A stretch of 64,000 bases of DNA, from positions 1 through 64,000 of the forward strand of contig NZ_JACJSJ010000041.1 of assembly GCF_014698115.1 (NCBI RefSeq), read 5' to 3'. This DNA is from Nostoc sp. FACHB-973 (GTDB taxonomy: Bacteria > Cyanobacteriota > Cyanobacteriia > Cyanobacteriales > Nostocaceae). How positions within the stretch are numbered: the first letter of the stretch is position 1; the number at the start of each line of letters is the position of its first letter. Under the pieces are notes generated by a model, which was given only the letters and a program-made list of their open reading frames with translations, made no database searches and was not told the DNA's origin. Below, piece by piece: positions 53,970 through 63,559 of the stretch. The position numbers and the translations under genes were made by a program.

Positions 53970-56900
53970 GTGAAAAAACGCTACTTATATTGTTTGTTTA
54001 AACCTTTTAAATTCATTTATCGACAAACTACACAGAGCCGTTTTTATCAACAGAATATTGGGCGATCGCTCCCCGTTGCAATTGGCATTATCATTTCAAT
54101 TGTAGTTTTGTTGCTCTGGCAGAGTTTACTAATATATCAGCACACTGAAGTTACGCATTTAATTGCTCAGGAAGCGACGGCTGTCAAAACTGAGTTAAGC
54201 AGCCGACTTGACAGCCGCATTCTCGCCTTAGAACGGATGGCGAAGCGGTGGGAAGCCAGTGAAGGCACTCCTCGGCCAGTATGGGAAGTTGATGCAGCCG
54301 CTTATTTAAAGGATCTCAACGGCTATCAGGCCATCGAGTGGGTTGATTCTACCGCTCATGTCCGTTGGATTGCTCCTCTAAAAGGGAATGAGGCTACACT
54401 CAATCTGGATCTGAGCCAGAGTGCCCAACGACGAACTGCGCTCTTAACAGCTCGCAATATAAAGCAAACAACCTTGACTCGTACCCTAGAACTAAAACAG
54501 GGTGGTAAGGGCTTTTTGGTATTTATTCCTTTGTATGTTGGGGAACGTTTCGATGGCTCCCTTGTAGGAGTTTTCCAAATACAATCACTCCTCGATCGCA
54601 TTCTACCAGAACAAGTTACCCAAAATTATGAGATTGCAATTTTTGATGGGGATGAACTCATCTACAGGCATGGATCTGCGTCTCTAGCAGCTTCGAGTTG
54701 GACACAGAAGGTAACTATTAATTTGTATGGCATGAATTGGCAAGTTCAGATTATCCCTAGTTCGGCTTTATTAGAGCAAAAGCGATCGCATCTTCCGAGC
54801 GTTGTCCTGATTGGAGGTCTTTTCATCGCTTGGTCTTTAGCGTTGGCTCTGTATTTTGCTCAAGCTGCTAGATGGCGTAATCGCCGTATTGAGTTCATCA
54901 ACCAGGAACTCGCTCTCAAAATATCTGAACTTCAGCAAACAGAGATTAATCTCCAGTCAGCGATGACACTCCAGCAAGCCATCTTTGATAGTGCCAACTA
55001 TACCATTATCTCCACTGACACAAATGGCACAATTTGCACCTTTAATGCAGCAGCTGAAAAATGGTTAGGATATACTGCTGCTGAAGTGATTGGCAAAACA
55101 ACTCCTGCAATCCTTCACAAACCAGATGAAGTTGTGCAACGAGCCGCAGAACTATCACAAGAACTCAATCGCCAGATTGCACCAGGGTTTGAGGTTTTTG
55201 TTGCAAAAGCAAAGCTGGGACAAATTGATGAGCGGGAATGGACATACATTGCTAAAGATGGTTCTCACTTCCCAGTATCTTTGTCGGTAACTGCACTGTA
55301 CAACCGGACAGGTAAGCTGACCGGGTTTCTGGGTATTGGCACTAATATCACAATGCGTAAACAAGCTGAACAGTCGCTACAAGAAACGCTACGTGAATTG
55401 GAATTTCAGAAATTTGCCCTCGATCAGTCAGCGAGCGTTGCAGTCACAGATGATCGTGGAATCATTACCTACGTCAATGATAAATTCTGTGAACTCTCCC
55501 AATACACTAGAGAGGAATTGATTGGACAAACCCATCGATTAATCAAATCTGATTATCATCCACCCGCTTTCTTTAAGCAACTTTGGTCAACGATCGCTAC
55601 TGGTAAGGTTTGGCGAGGAGAAATTCAAAACCGAACTAAAGACGGTTCTCCTTATTGGGTTGATGCGACGATTGTGCCTTTCCTAGATGATAATGGCAAA
55701 CCCTTCAAATATTTAGCGATCCGTTTTGATATTACCCCAATCAAAAAAGCAAAAGATGAACTCCAAGAAAGCGAAGCAGCCATAAGATCGTTGCATCAAA
55801 TTACATCTGCCCGCTATCTTAGTTTTGAGTCGCGCATTCAAAAGCTACTGACGATGGGATGCCAAGTATTTAATCTGGAGTTTGGCATTTTGGCGCGGGT
55901 AGAAAATAGCCGCTATGAAGTGATGGCTGCTCAATCGCCCAATAATACCCTGAAGAAAGGCGATATTTTTGATATTAAACAGACTCTATGCTGTGAAGTT
56001 TTAGATACAAATGAACCTCTCACGATTGAGCATACAGGAGCTTCTAGATGGCATAACCATGCCGCTTACACTGCATTTGGCATGGAGTCTTACATTGGAA
56101 CGCGAGTTTTAGTCGGCGATCAAGTTTATAGTACCCTCAGTTTCTCTAGCCATGCTCCTCGTACAGAACAATTCAAATCTGGTCATAAAGAACTGCTCAA
56201 GCTAATGGCGCAGTGGATTAGGAGCGAAATCGAGCGCCAGCAGGCAGAGGAGACATTACAAAAGGAACGAGAGTTCCTCAAAGTTCTGCTGGACAATGTG
56301 GGAGCAGGGATCGTGGCTTGTAATGCTGATGGCATTTTGACGCTTTCCAACCGAACCTTACAAGAGTGGCACAATTTACCAGAACAACTCACCTCAGCAG
56401 CAGAATGGGTGCAGCACTACGATCTTTATTTGGCTGATGGTAAAACTCCGATGCTAAAGGAGGATACTCCACTATTTCGAGCTTTACAAGGCGAGCAAGT
56501 CCACGATCTAGAAATGGTGATTCTTCCAAAGTATGGATCAGCACGGACGTTAATCGCAGGTGGACAAGCGATTATCGATGCTCAGGGGCGACAATTAGGT
56601 GCAGTTTGTGTCCTCAATGATATTAGCGATCGCAAAGCCCTTGAGCAAGAACTGGCTCAACAACATCAGCTACTACACGCATTTATTGCTAGTGCGCCTG
56701 TTGGCATTACTTTGCTTGATAGCCAATTGCGTTTTATAGTCATCAATGAAGCATTGGCAGAAATTAATGGAATTTCCGCAGCAGAGCATTTCGGTAAAAC
56801 ACCATACGAAATTGTCCCTGATTTGGCATCTCAGCAGGAACAAGTATTCCAGCGCGTTTTGACTACTGGGGAATCTGTTCTCGATTTTGAAGTGTCTGGA

Positions 56901-59900
56901 GAAACGGCCAAATTTCCAGGTGTAGAACGAACTTGGTTAGCTTCTTACTTTCCGATTCAATCTGGAACCAGCCAGCCAATGGGAATTGGAATGGTTGTTG
57001 TCGAAATTACCGATCGCAAAGCCTCAGAAGAGTCTTTGTTGCAGAGTGAATCCACCCTCCGCAGCTTTTTCAACAGTGGCGCAATGATGATGGGTATTGT
57101 CGAGCTACATGACAACGATGTGCGACATCTCTCAGACAATATCACCTCTGCCCAGTTTTTTGGTACTACTCCAGAAGCATTAAAGAATCAGTTTGCCACT
57201 GATTTGGGAGTAACGCCATCGCACTTGAACCTCTGGATTGGTCATTACCGGGAGGCGATGCAAACTCAAGCTCCAGTAAAATTTGAGTATCCCCACGCAA
57301 CTCCTAACGGTCAAAAGTGGCTATCTGCGATCGTTTGTCCAATCGAAAGCCGCCCTGGTGGACAGCCACGACTTTCATACATAGTTGAAGATATTACCGA
57401 GCGTAAACAAGCCGAAGTAGAACTGCGGGAAATGAGTACTGCCTTGGAAAACGCAGTTGCAGGAATCTCAAGAATTGATACACAGGGACGCTACATAGCT
57501 GTTAACCGAGCCTACGCTAGCATTACAGGCTATCAACCTGAAGAGATGTTAGGGATGGAGTGGCAAAAAACGGTTTATCCTGACGATATTAAACAGATGA
57601 TAAATGCCTATCATCAAATGCTCAGGGATGGCAGAGTAGAAGCTGAAACCAGAGGAATTAAAAAAGACGGGACTATTTTTTATAAGCAAGTTGTGATGAT
57701 CTCTGCTTACGATGAACAGCAGCAATTTGTTGGGCATCACTGCTTCATGAAAGATATTAGCGATCGCAAGCAAGCTGAAGACGCACTGCAACGTCAGCTT
57801 CAACAAACTCTTCTGCTCAAACAAATCACTCAGCAAATTCGTCAAAGCCTTGACACCAAAAAAATCTTTGAGACGGCTGCCATTCAAATCGGACAAGCAT
57901 TTCAAGTAGATCGCTGTCTCATTCACTCTTATATTAGCGACCCCACTCCGCGAATTCCCGCAGTCGCCGAATATGTTGTTCCTGGTTACAGTTCCATGCT
58001 GGAATTAGAGATTCCCATCGCTGGCAATCCTCATGCTGAGACAATCATCGCCCAGGATGAGGCGATCGCTTCAAATGATGTCTACGCCGACCCTTTACTC
58101 CAAGGAATGCAAACAATTTGTCGAAACCTGGACTTAAAATCCATGTTAGTAGTCCGCACCTCCTATCAAGGAAAAACAAATGGAATCATCGGAATCCAAC
58201 AGTGCAGCCATTTTCGCCAATGGGTTCTAGAAGAAATTGAATTATTGTCAGCAGTTGCAGCCCAAGTAGGCATCGCCTTAGCCCAGGCGGACTTGTTAGA
58301 GCAAGAAACTATGCAACTAGAAGAACTCACCTGGAAAAACTGGGCCTTGAAGCAGGCAAAACTGGAAGCAGAAGCGGCAAATCGTGCCAAAAGTGAATTT
58401 TTGGCGATGATGAGCCACGAAATTCGCACTCCGATGAATGCCATTATCGGGATGACAGGGCTGCTGCTGGATATGGGACTCAGTTCCCAACAACACGATT
58501 TTGTAGAAATCATCCGCAGTAGCAGTGATTCCTTGCTGACTATCATCAATGATATTTTAGACTTCTCTAAGATTGAGTCTAGTAAATTAGATTTAGAGGA
58601 ACACCCTTTCAACCTCCGCTATTGTGTAGAAGAAGCTCTAGATTTACTCGCTCCTCAAGCTGCTGCTAAAAATCTAGATTTAGCTTACCTAATTGACGAT
58701 CAAACCCCAAGCACCATCATCAAAGATGTGACGCGAGTCCGACAAATTCTAGTCAATTTGATAGGTAATGCCATCAAATTCACCGCAGTCGGGGAAGTTG
58801 TAATTTCTGTAACGGTCAAACAAGTAATCAGCAAAGACGAATACGAAATTCAATTTGCTGTTAAAGATACAGGCATTGGCATACCCCAAGAACGCATGGA
58901 GCGACTATTTAAGCCTTTTAGCCAAGTTGATGCCTCAATGACTCGCCAATATGGTGGTACTGGATTGGGTTTAGCAATTAGTAAGCGCTTATGTGAAATC
59001 ATGGGTGGCAGTATGTGGGTTGAGAGTGCTGTGGGAATTGGCTCCACATTTTATTTCACACTGCTAGCTCAGGCGGCTTCTAGTAGCGAAAACATTGACC
59101 TTGGGGTTGTTCAACCAAATTTAATCGGAAAACGCCTGTTAGTGGTCGATGATAATTTTACTAACCGACAATTGATTAGCCTACAAGCCGCTAATTGGGG
59201 AATGTTAGTTCACTCACTGGAGTCAGGTTTGTCAGCTTTGGAATTGATTAATTCAGGTGAACAATTTGATATCGCCGTTTTAGATATGCGGATGCCAGAT
59301 ATGGATGGTTTAACTCTGGCAGGACATATTCGCTCCTTAGCAAGCTGTCAAAACCTGGCTTTAGTAATGTTGAGTGACCTTGAAAGATTAATCCACAAAG
59401 GGCATGAAGAAAAACTAGGCTTAGTTGCTATCTTAAGTAAACCAATAAAGCGATCGCAACTTTATAACGTATTCATCCATACCTTATGCAAAGAAGAAAT
59501 TTCTCTATCACCGACGAAATCATTTCCACCAGTATTTTATTCTCAGTTGAGTCAAAAGCTGCCATTACGAATTCTCTTGGTGGAAGATGTTTCTTTAAAT
59601 CAGAAGGTAGCGCTACTTATGTTAGAGCGGATAGGCTATCGTGCTGACACTGCGAATAATGGATTGGAAGCGCTGTTAGCTTTACGCCAACAATCCTATG
59701 ATTTAGTTTTCATGGATGTGCAAATGCCAGAAATGGACGGGTTGGAAGCTACTCGGAGAATTTGCCAGGAATGGCCAGACAACAGCCGACCTTGGATTAT
59801 TGCCATGACCGCTCATGCCATGCAAGGCGACAGAGAAGAATGCCTCAGTGCCGGGATGAATGATTACATTAGCAAACCTATCCGCATGGAAGCTCTCGTC

Positions 59901-60377
59901 CAAACTTTCAAAAACTATCGAATTTTGCAGCCATCAGCTAATGAAAATCGAGACTTCAAGGTTTTTGTAAAAAAGGACGAGCAAGGTTCTCAATCCGAAA
60001 TAGAACAACAATTAATCCTAGCTCCAGCTATTGATGCCGAAACCTTTCAAGCTTTAAAAGATATGATAGGTGATACTGAAATTTTAGCGGAGTTTATTGA
60101 TAACTATTTAGAAGATGCGCCACAAAGGTTATTGGCTATTCATAACGCAATTGACAAAAAAGATGCTGCTGAGCTTCGTAGTGTTGCTCATTCCCTAAAA
60201 TCATTGAGTGTAACTATCGGAGCTATGCCTTTTGCCGAACTGTGCCAAGAATTAGAAACGATGGGTCGTAATGGTACAACACTCAGTGCTTCTACTCTAG
60301 TTCCAAAAATCGAAACAGAGTATCAAAGGGTAGAAGCTGCTTTAGTATTACAACATCCCAATAAACAAAATGAATAA
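53970..60377 (+). CDS. Giant CHASE/PAS/GAF hybrid kinase with two receivers and HPt
   Basis: A 2135-aa protein, among the largest types of bacterial sensor kinase. Helix one (about 33-53) and helix two (about 275-297) enclose a CHASE-type extracytoplasmic sensor (about 65-270). The cytoplasmic part has two PAS domains (about 325-590), a GAF (about 600-760), four PAS (about 765-1270), a second GAF (about 1285-1450), HisKA (MSHEIRTPM, His1483), HATPase (NLIGNAIKF, GGTGLGLAI), a receiver with Asp1772 (VLDMRMPDMDG), a receiver with Asp1916 (FMDVQMPEMDG) and a C-terminal HPt with His2074 (VAHSLKSLSV). It thus contains a whole His-Asp-His relay. The start is a GTG at 53970 with GGGGAA upstream. Its end overlaps the next gene by 8 bases. 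Confidence 0.95.
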   Translation: MKKRYLYCLFKPFKFIYRQTTQSRFYQQNIGRSLPVAIGIIISIVVLLLWQSLLIYQHTEVTHLIAQEATAVKTELSSRLDSRILALERMAKRWEASEGTPRPVWEVDAAAYLKDLNGYQAIEWVDSTAHVRWIAPLKGNEATLNLDLSQSAQRRTALLTARNIKQTTLTRTLELKQGGKGFLVFIPLYVGERFDGSLVGVFQIQSLLDRILPEQVTQNYEIAIFDGDELIYRHGSASLAASSWTQKVTINLYGMNWQVQIIPSSALLEQKRSHLPSVVLIGGLFIAWSLALALYFAQAARWRNRRIEFINQELALKISELQQTEINLQSAMTLQQAIFDSANYTIISTDTNGTICTFNAAAEKWLGYTAAEVIGKTTPAILHKPDEVVQRAAELSQELNRQIAPGFEVFVAKAKLGQIDEREWTYIAKDGSHFPVSLSVTALYNRTGKLTGFLGIGTNITMRKQAEQSLQETLRELEFQKFALDQSASVAVTDDRGIITYVNDKFCELSQYTREELIGQTHRLIKSDYHPPAFFKQLWSTIATGKVWRGEIQNRTKDGSPYWVDATIVPFLDDNGKPFKYLAIRFDITPIKKAKDELQESEAAIRSLHQITSARYLSFESRIQKLLTMGCQVFNLEFGILARVENSRYEVMAAQSPNNTLKKGDIFDIKQTLCCEVLDTNEPLTIEHTGASRWHNHAAYTAFGMESYIGTRVLVGDQVYSTLSFSSHAPRTEQFKSGHKELLKLMAQWIRSEIERQQAEETLQKEREFLKVLLDNVGAGIVACNADGILTLSNRTLQEWHNLPEQLTSAAEWVQHYDLYLADGKTPMLKEDTPLFRALQGEQVHDLEMVILPKYGSARTLIAGGQAIIDAQGRQLGAVCVLNDISDRKALEQELAQQHQLLHAFIASAPVGITLLDSQLRFIVINEALAEINGISAAEHFGKTPYEIVPDLASQQEQVFQRVLTTGESVLDFEVSGETAKFPGVERTWLASYFPIQSGTSQPMGIGMVVVEITDRKASEESLLQSESTLRSFFNSGAMMMGIVELHDNDVRHLSDNITSAQFFGTTPEALKNQFATDLGVTPSHLNLWIGHYREAMQTQAPVKFEYPHATPNGQKWLSAIVCPIESRPGGQPRLSYIVEDITERKQAEVELREMSTALENAVAGISRIDTQGRYIAVNRAYASITGYQPEEMLGMEWQKTVYPDDIKQMINAYHQMLRDGRVEAETRGIKKDGTIFYKQVVMISAYDEQQQFVGHHCFMKDISDRKQAEDALQRQLQQTLLLKQITQQIRQSLDTKKIFETAAIQIGQAFQVDRCLIHSYISDPTPRIPAVAEYVVPGYSSMLELEIPIAGNPHAETIIAQDEAIASNDVYADPLLQGMQTICRNLDLKSMLVVRTSYQGKTNGIIGIQQCSHFRQWVLEEIELLSAVAAQVGIALAQADLLEQETMQLEELTWKNWALKQAKLEAEAANRAKSEFLAMMSHEIRTPMNAIIGMTGLLLDMGLSSQQHDFVEIIRSSSDSLLTIINDILDFSKIESSKLDLEEHPFNLRYCVEEALDLLAPQAAAKNLDLAYLIDDQTPSTIIKDVTRVRQILVNLIGNAIKFTAVGEVVISVTVKQVISKDEYEIQFAVKDTGIGIPQERMERLFKPFSQVDASMTRQYGGTGLGLAISKRLCEIMGGSMWVESAVGIGSTFYFTLLAQAASSSENIDLGVVQPNLIGKRLLVVDDNFTNRQLISLQAANWGMLVHSLESGLSALELINSGEQFDIAVLDMRMPDMDGLTLAGHIRSLASCQNLALVMLSDLERLIHKGHEEKLGLVAILSKPIKRSQLYNVFIHTLCKEEISLSPTKSFPPVFYSQLSQKLPLRILLVEDVSLNQKVALLMLERIGYRADTANNGLEALLALRQQSYDLVFMDVQMPEMDGLEATRRICQEWPDNSRPWIIAMTAHAMQGDREECLSAGMNDYISKPIRMEALVQTFKNYRILQPSANENRDFKVFVKKDEQGSQSEIEQQLILAPAIDAETFQALKDMIGDTEILAEFIDNYLEDAPQRLLAIHNAIDKKDAAELRSVAHSLKSLSVTIGAMPFAELCQELETMGRNGTTLSASTLVPKIETEYQRVEAALVLQHPNKQNE

Positions 60378-61353
60378 TTACGATTTTAAAAATAACCCAC
60401 CTTCAGTTCTTGTTGTCGATGATGAGAGAGGCTTGCGATTAGTGCTGCATCGAGCGATGGAGAAGGAAGGATATCGAGTTACCGAAGCGTGTAATGGTCA
60501 ACATTGTTTAGATATTTGTCAGCAGCAAGTGCCAGATCTAATTTTGTTAGATGCAATGATGCCAGGTTTGGATGGCTTCAGTTGTTGCGCCCAGATGCAA
60601 ACACTTCTAGGTGATAATTGTCCTCCGATTTTAATGATTACTTCTCTCGACGATCAAGAATCTGTTGACCGAGCTTTTGAAGCAGGTGCAACAGACTACA
60701 TCACAAAACCAATTGATTGGAGTCTACTTAGTCAGCGAGTCAATCGCTTGCTTACATCAAGATGGGCGATGGCAGAACTGCAACAAAAGATTCAAAGAGA
60801 ATGCTTGCTCACAGCACAGGTAGAAGCTGCAAATCGCGATTTGCAACGCCTCACTTCTGTAGATAGCGTAACTCAAATTGCTAATCGTTACTATTTTGAT
60901 GAGTATTTACAACGCGAATGGAACCGCTTACAAAAGTATCAATTATCTCTTTCTTTGATTTTGATGTCTGTTCACTTTCCCAAAGCTAATGATGAGTATC
61001 AAGCTAGAGACGGATATATGCGCCAAATTGCTAACACTCTAAGGAAGTCCAAACGGCGGGGAGCGGATTTTATAGCTAGTTTTGATGTTGATAAATTTGC
61101 TATAGTTTTGCCAAATACTCAAGCTGAAGAAGCTTTGCAGATTGCAGACAATATTCTATCTGCTGTAGAAGCTATTAACATAACCAATGATAATTCAAAA
61201 GCCGATGGAGTTATCAAATTCAGCTTAGGTGTGACAAGTGTTATTCCTAGTTTGGATTTATCTTTAAATAAGGTAATTACCATAGCCGAAAAAGCTCTTT
61301 TTCAAGCAAAATTGACCCCAGGCGATCGCATTGTTATTTTAAATAAAAATTAA
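60370..61353 (+). CDS. Receiver with degenerate GGDEF domain
   Basis: A 327-aa protein: a receiver (about 10-125; LILLDAMMPGLDG, acceptor Asp about residue 60), a coiled coil, and a GGDEF-like domain (about 165-325: SVDSVTQIANRYYFDEYL, then the strand LSLSLILMSVHF). Where active diguanylate cyclases have GG(D/E)EF this protein has FDVDKF, and the usual metal-binding DxDxFK is MSVHFPK. It is therefore probably not a cyclase, but could still bind nucleotide or partner proteins. The ATG lies within the last codons of the giant kinase (8-base overlap), so the two are translationally coupled, and the kinase's HPt is the obvious phosphoryl donor. Confidence 0.9.
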   Translation: MNNYDFKNNPPSVLVVDDERGLRLVLHRAMEKEGYRVTEACNGQHCLDICQQQVPDLILLDAMMPGLDGFSCCAQMQTLLGDNCPPILMITSLDDQESVDRAFEAGATDYITKPIDWSLLSQRVNRLLTSRWAMAELQQKIQRECLLTAQVEAANRDLQRLTSVDSVTQIANRYYFDEYLQREWNRLQKYQLSLSLILMSVHFPKANDEYQARDGYMRQIANTLRKSKRRGADFIASFDVDKFAIVLPNTQAEEALQIADNILSAVEAINITNDNSKADGVIKFSLGVTSVIPSLDLSLNKVITIAEKALFQAKLTPGDRIVILNKN

Positions 61354-61831
61354 TTTAAGCTTTTGTCAAAATATGTGGTTTGAATCCTAGTTTGAGAAAA
61401 ATTTCACCATTGCTAGTACGAAATGGCGAATTATATTCGCTACTCCTTTAGCTCAGAAAATTCTTCAGATGATATTTCCCACAAATAAGATTGTGCCTTT
61501 TTCACCTGATAAGTTTCTCAACGCTGTTTCTTTCCAGCGGGAACTCTCAACCATCCATTATCTGCTTATTAGGAGTCAAAAATGCAAAACAAATCTTCAG
61601 GTACAGTCATGAGGAAAGAAGCGATCGCTTAATACTTGCATCTATGCAACAGATTATGCTGGAACATCAACCCGAAAACAGATTTGTACACAATTAATAA
61701 ATTCTTCTGCAAAGGACTCGTATTTTCCATAGTTTTGCAGTAGAGTGTTTATTCTGTGCAATTATTAATACCTATTTTCTTGCAACTTTACTCAGACAAA
61801 TTTTAAACCAATGTCTTCCAGGGAACAGCCA
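61354..61831. other. Gap after the signalling cluster
   Basis: In 478 bases nothing certain is seen. A very short frame at 61582-61629 (MQNKSSGTVMRKEAIA) follows a TAGGAG binding-site-like sequence, but is too short to support. A 68-codon frame at 61491-61697 has no supporting features. HIP1 occurs at 61620. A promoter for the next gene is likely near its end. Confidence 0.45.
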
Positions 61832-62125
61832 ATGAAAACTTCTAATGATATAGATACCAAGAAGATTATCAAAAAATCCGACAAGCTTACCCTGAGACAG
61901 ATGAAGCTAATCGAGGAGGCTGAAGACCAACTTCTTCAAGCTAATACTGTCAATTATACTGCCCCTGTGGTTGAGGTTGAGGAGAAACCAGTAGCGATTT
62001 CAGAGCCTAGAGTTCCTGACTATATTCCATTGCTTGACAATCCTCCAGTACAATCGGTGGGCAATTCCGGCTGGCAAGTGTCTGATGTCTGGCGGGATAT
62101 CCGCGTGGATGATTTTTGTAATTAA
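61832..62125 (+). CDS. Small hypothetical protein
   Basis: A 97-aa soluble protein of unknown family. A lysine-rich helical N-terminal half (TKKIIKKSDKLTLRQMKLIE) is followed by a Val/Pro-rich linker (APVVEVEEKPVAISEPRVPD) and an ending with aromatic and acidic residues (WQVSDVWRDIRVDDFCN). The ATG at 61832 is preferred because GGGAA precedes it; an ATG at 61811 is possible. The two-part layout, with a charged helix and a short distinct tail with one cysteine, resembles a peptide precursor in general form, but no maturation enzyme is nearby. Function unknown. Confidence 0.55.
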   Translation: MKTSNDIDTKKIIKKSDKLTLRQMKLIEEAEDQLLQANTVNYTAPVVEVEEKPVAISEPRVPDYIPLLDNPPVQSVGNSGWQVSDVWRDIRVDDFCN

Positions 62126-62919
62126 AGCAGACAATTTGTATTCCCAGACAGTTCTGCATCAAGGCGGTTGCAGTTATCCACAATCCGAATGTCAGAGATT
62201 GAGGGACAGGCACCTGATCAGGGAGAAAAGTTTTCCCGAATGCATTTTTCAGCAGCAATACCTCTGTCTCTTCGCTGAACCAATATTATGGCAACCGCCT
62301 GAGCAACTTTTGTAAACTATCTTTGCACTCAGTCAAAGTTATAGTTGCATTGTGCCTATAATCAGTAAACCAAAAAGTTTTTCCAAAAGGGCGATCGCTA
62401 AAATACTGATAGCTTATAATACTAGTAAACACAGAATCCTCTAACCAGCAGACATAGTATAGATTATGATTACTTATGATTAGTTGGTCGATAAATTTTC
62501 AGTGCTAACCTGTTGGAATATAAATGCTTTCAACTACTTGATATTTGCGCTGTAGGGCTTGAGATAAAAAGGCTAACATCTGTTTAGCTTTTCCTAGAGA
62601 TAAAACAGTCAAATTTTTCAGCCAATATACGACACACTCCTTTGATCATTTCATATTTTGAAGTGCTGTAAAATATGATAACTATTTTTTATATAATGAG
62701 TATTGCATAATACTTGCTTCTCTGTACTCATTTCTTGGTGATATCTCCTGTATCATTAGTGGTTCGACCTTTTAGGAAAACTTTTTGGTTTACTGCTATT
62801 CTGTTCCTCCCAGTTTCGCAACACAACTATTTATATCTGCACAGAGCAAATTATTAGGAGTGACTGTATGACTAATCTTGTCCAAAACTTAGAACAGTGC
62901 TGGTACAAATTTTTAATTT
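62126..62919. other. Long gene-poor gap
   Basis: Nearly 800 bases without a supported gene. On the minus strand 62505-62645 stays open for about 46 codons with protein-like content (VLSLGKAKQMLAFLSQALQ) but has no ATG or GTG start in frame, so it may be a gene remnant. A HIP1-like GGCGATCGCT lies near 62389. The right part is very AT-rich. No tRNA or hairpin terminator was recognised. Confidence 0.45.
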
Positions 62920-63297
62920 TTAACTTTCCATACGCGAGTTTGCCTGAGATTGAGCAATCACCCGGCGCAAATGCTCTTGATGATCGTCACCCCATTTTCC
63001 CAACGCCTCGATCACCGGCAGTAAAGTTTCTCCAAACTCGGTTAATGTGTATTCAACCTTGGGGGGCAACTCGGCGTAAATCTTTTTGGAAATCAGCCCG
63101 TGTCCTTCCAGTTGATTCAACTGCACGTGCAACACCCTACGGGTCACTCCCGGAATCTTTCTTTCTAAGTCGCCGGGGCGCTTAATACCTTGCGAAATAA
63201 AATAGATGAGGTGGATTTTCCACTTACCGTACAAGACTTCCCTGACGAGATCGAGCCCGCAATTCAGTTCTATCGGAATCTTTCTTTTGTACATCAT
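62920..63297 (-). CDS. HxlR-family transcriptional regulator
   Basis: A 125-aa winged-helix regulator of the HxlR type (YtfH, YodB relatives), some of which sense oxidants or aldehydes through a cysteine. Typical features are the N-terminal cysteine in ELNCGLDLVREVLYGKWKIH, the helix-turn-helix region FISQGIKRPGDLERKIPGVTRRVLHVQLNQL, and VEYTLTEFGETLLPVIEAL. The ATG at 63297 is chosen; a TTG at 63321 extends the frame by eight codons. It diverges from the SDR oxidoreductase gene, the usual arrangement for an HxlR protein controlling its neighbour. Confidence 0.9.
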   Translation of the reverse strand: MMYKRKIPIELNCGLDLVREVLYGKWKIHLIYFISQGIKRPGDLERKIPGVTRRVLHVQLNQLEGHGLISKKIYAELPPKVEYTLTEFGETLLPVIEALGKWGDDHQEHLRRVIAQSQANSRMES

Positions 63298-63434
63298 CGC
63301 CACATCATAAGGGAGATCCAAGAAATAAAATGCCCAGCCGTATCAATAATATTTTTGGTATTTAAAATGTCAAACTCTGGGAGTCCCCCAGCAGAACTGG
63401 GGAGGGTACTTAATGTACTAACGCATGAGTGATA

Positions 63435-63479
63435 TTTGATACTTCTAAGACATTCCCTAACAAAATTCATTGTATCAAA
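63435..63479. promoter_or_regulatory. Inverted repeat, candidate HxlR operator
   Basis: TTTGATAC (63435-63442) and GTATCAAA (63472-63479) are perfect complements 29 bases apart, in the gap between the divergent HxlR and SDR genes. The location suggests an operator. The long spacing is unusual for a single dimer site, so it might be two half-sites or chance. Confidence 0.35.
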
Positions 63480-63559
63480 TTGTCATAGGGATAATTTTAT
63501 CTCCTTTGGACTTTATTATCAGTATTTTCAGCCTGTTACCACTGCGCGATAATTTCAAC

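Noticed and set aside
61491..61697. 68-codon frame after the GGDEF gene
   Set aside because: No binding site and no protein-like pattern beyond a hydrophobic start; probably chance.
62868..63185. 105-codon plus-strand frame
   Set aside because: Antisense to the HxlR gene, whose protein content is clear.
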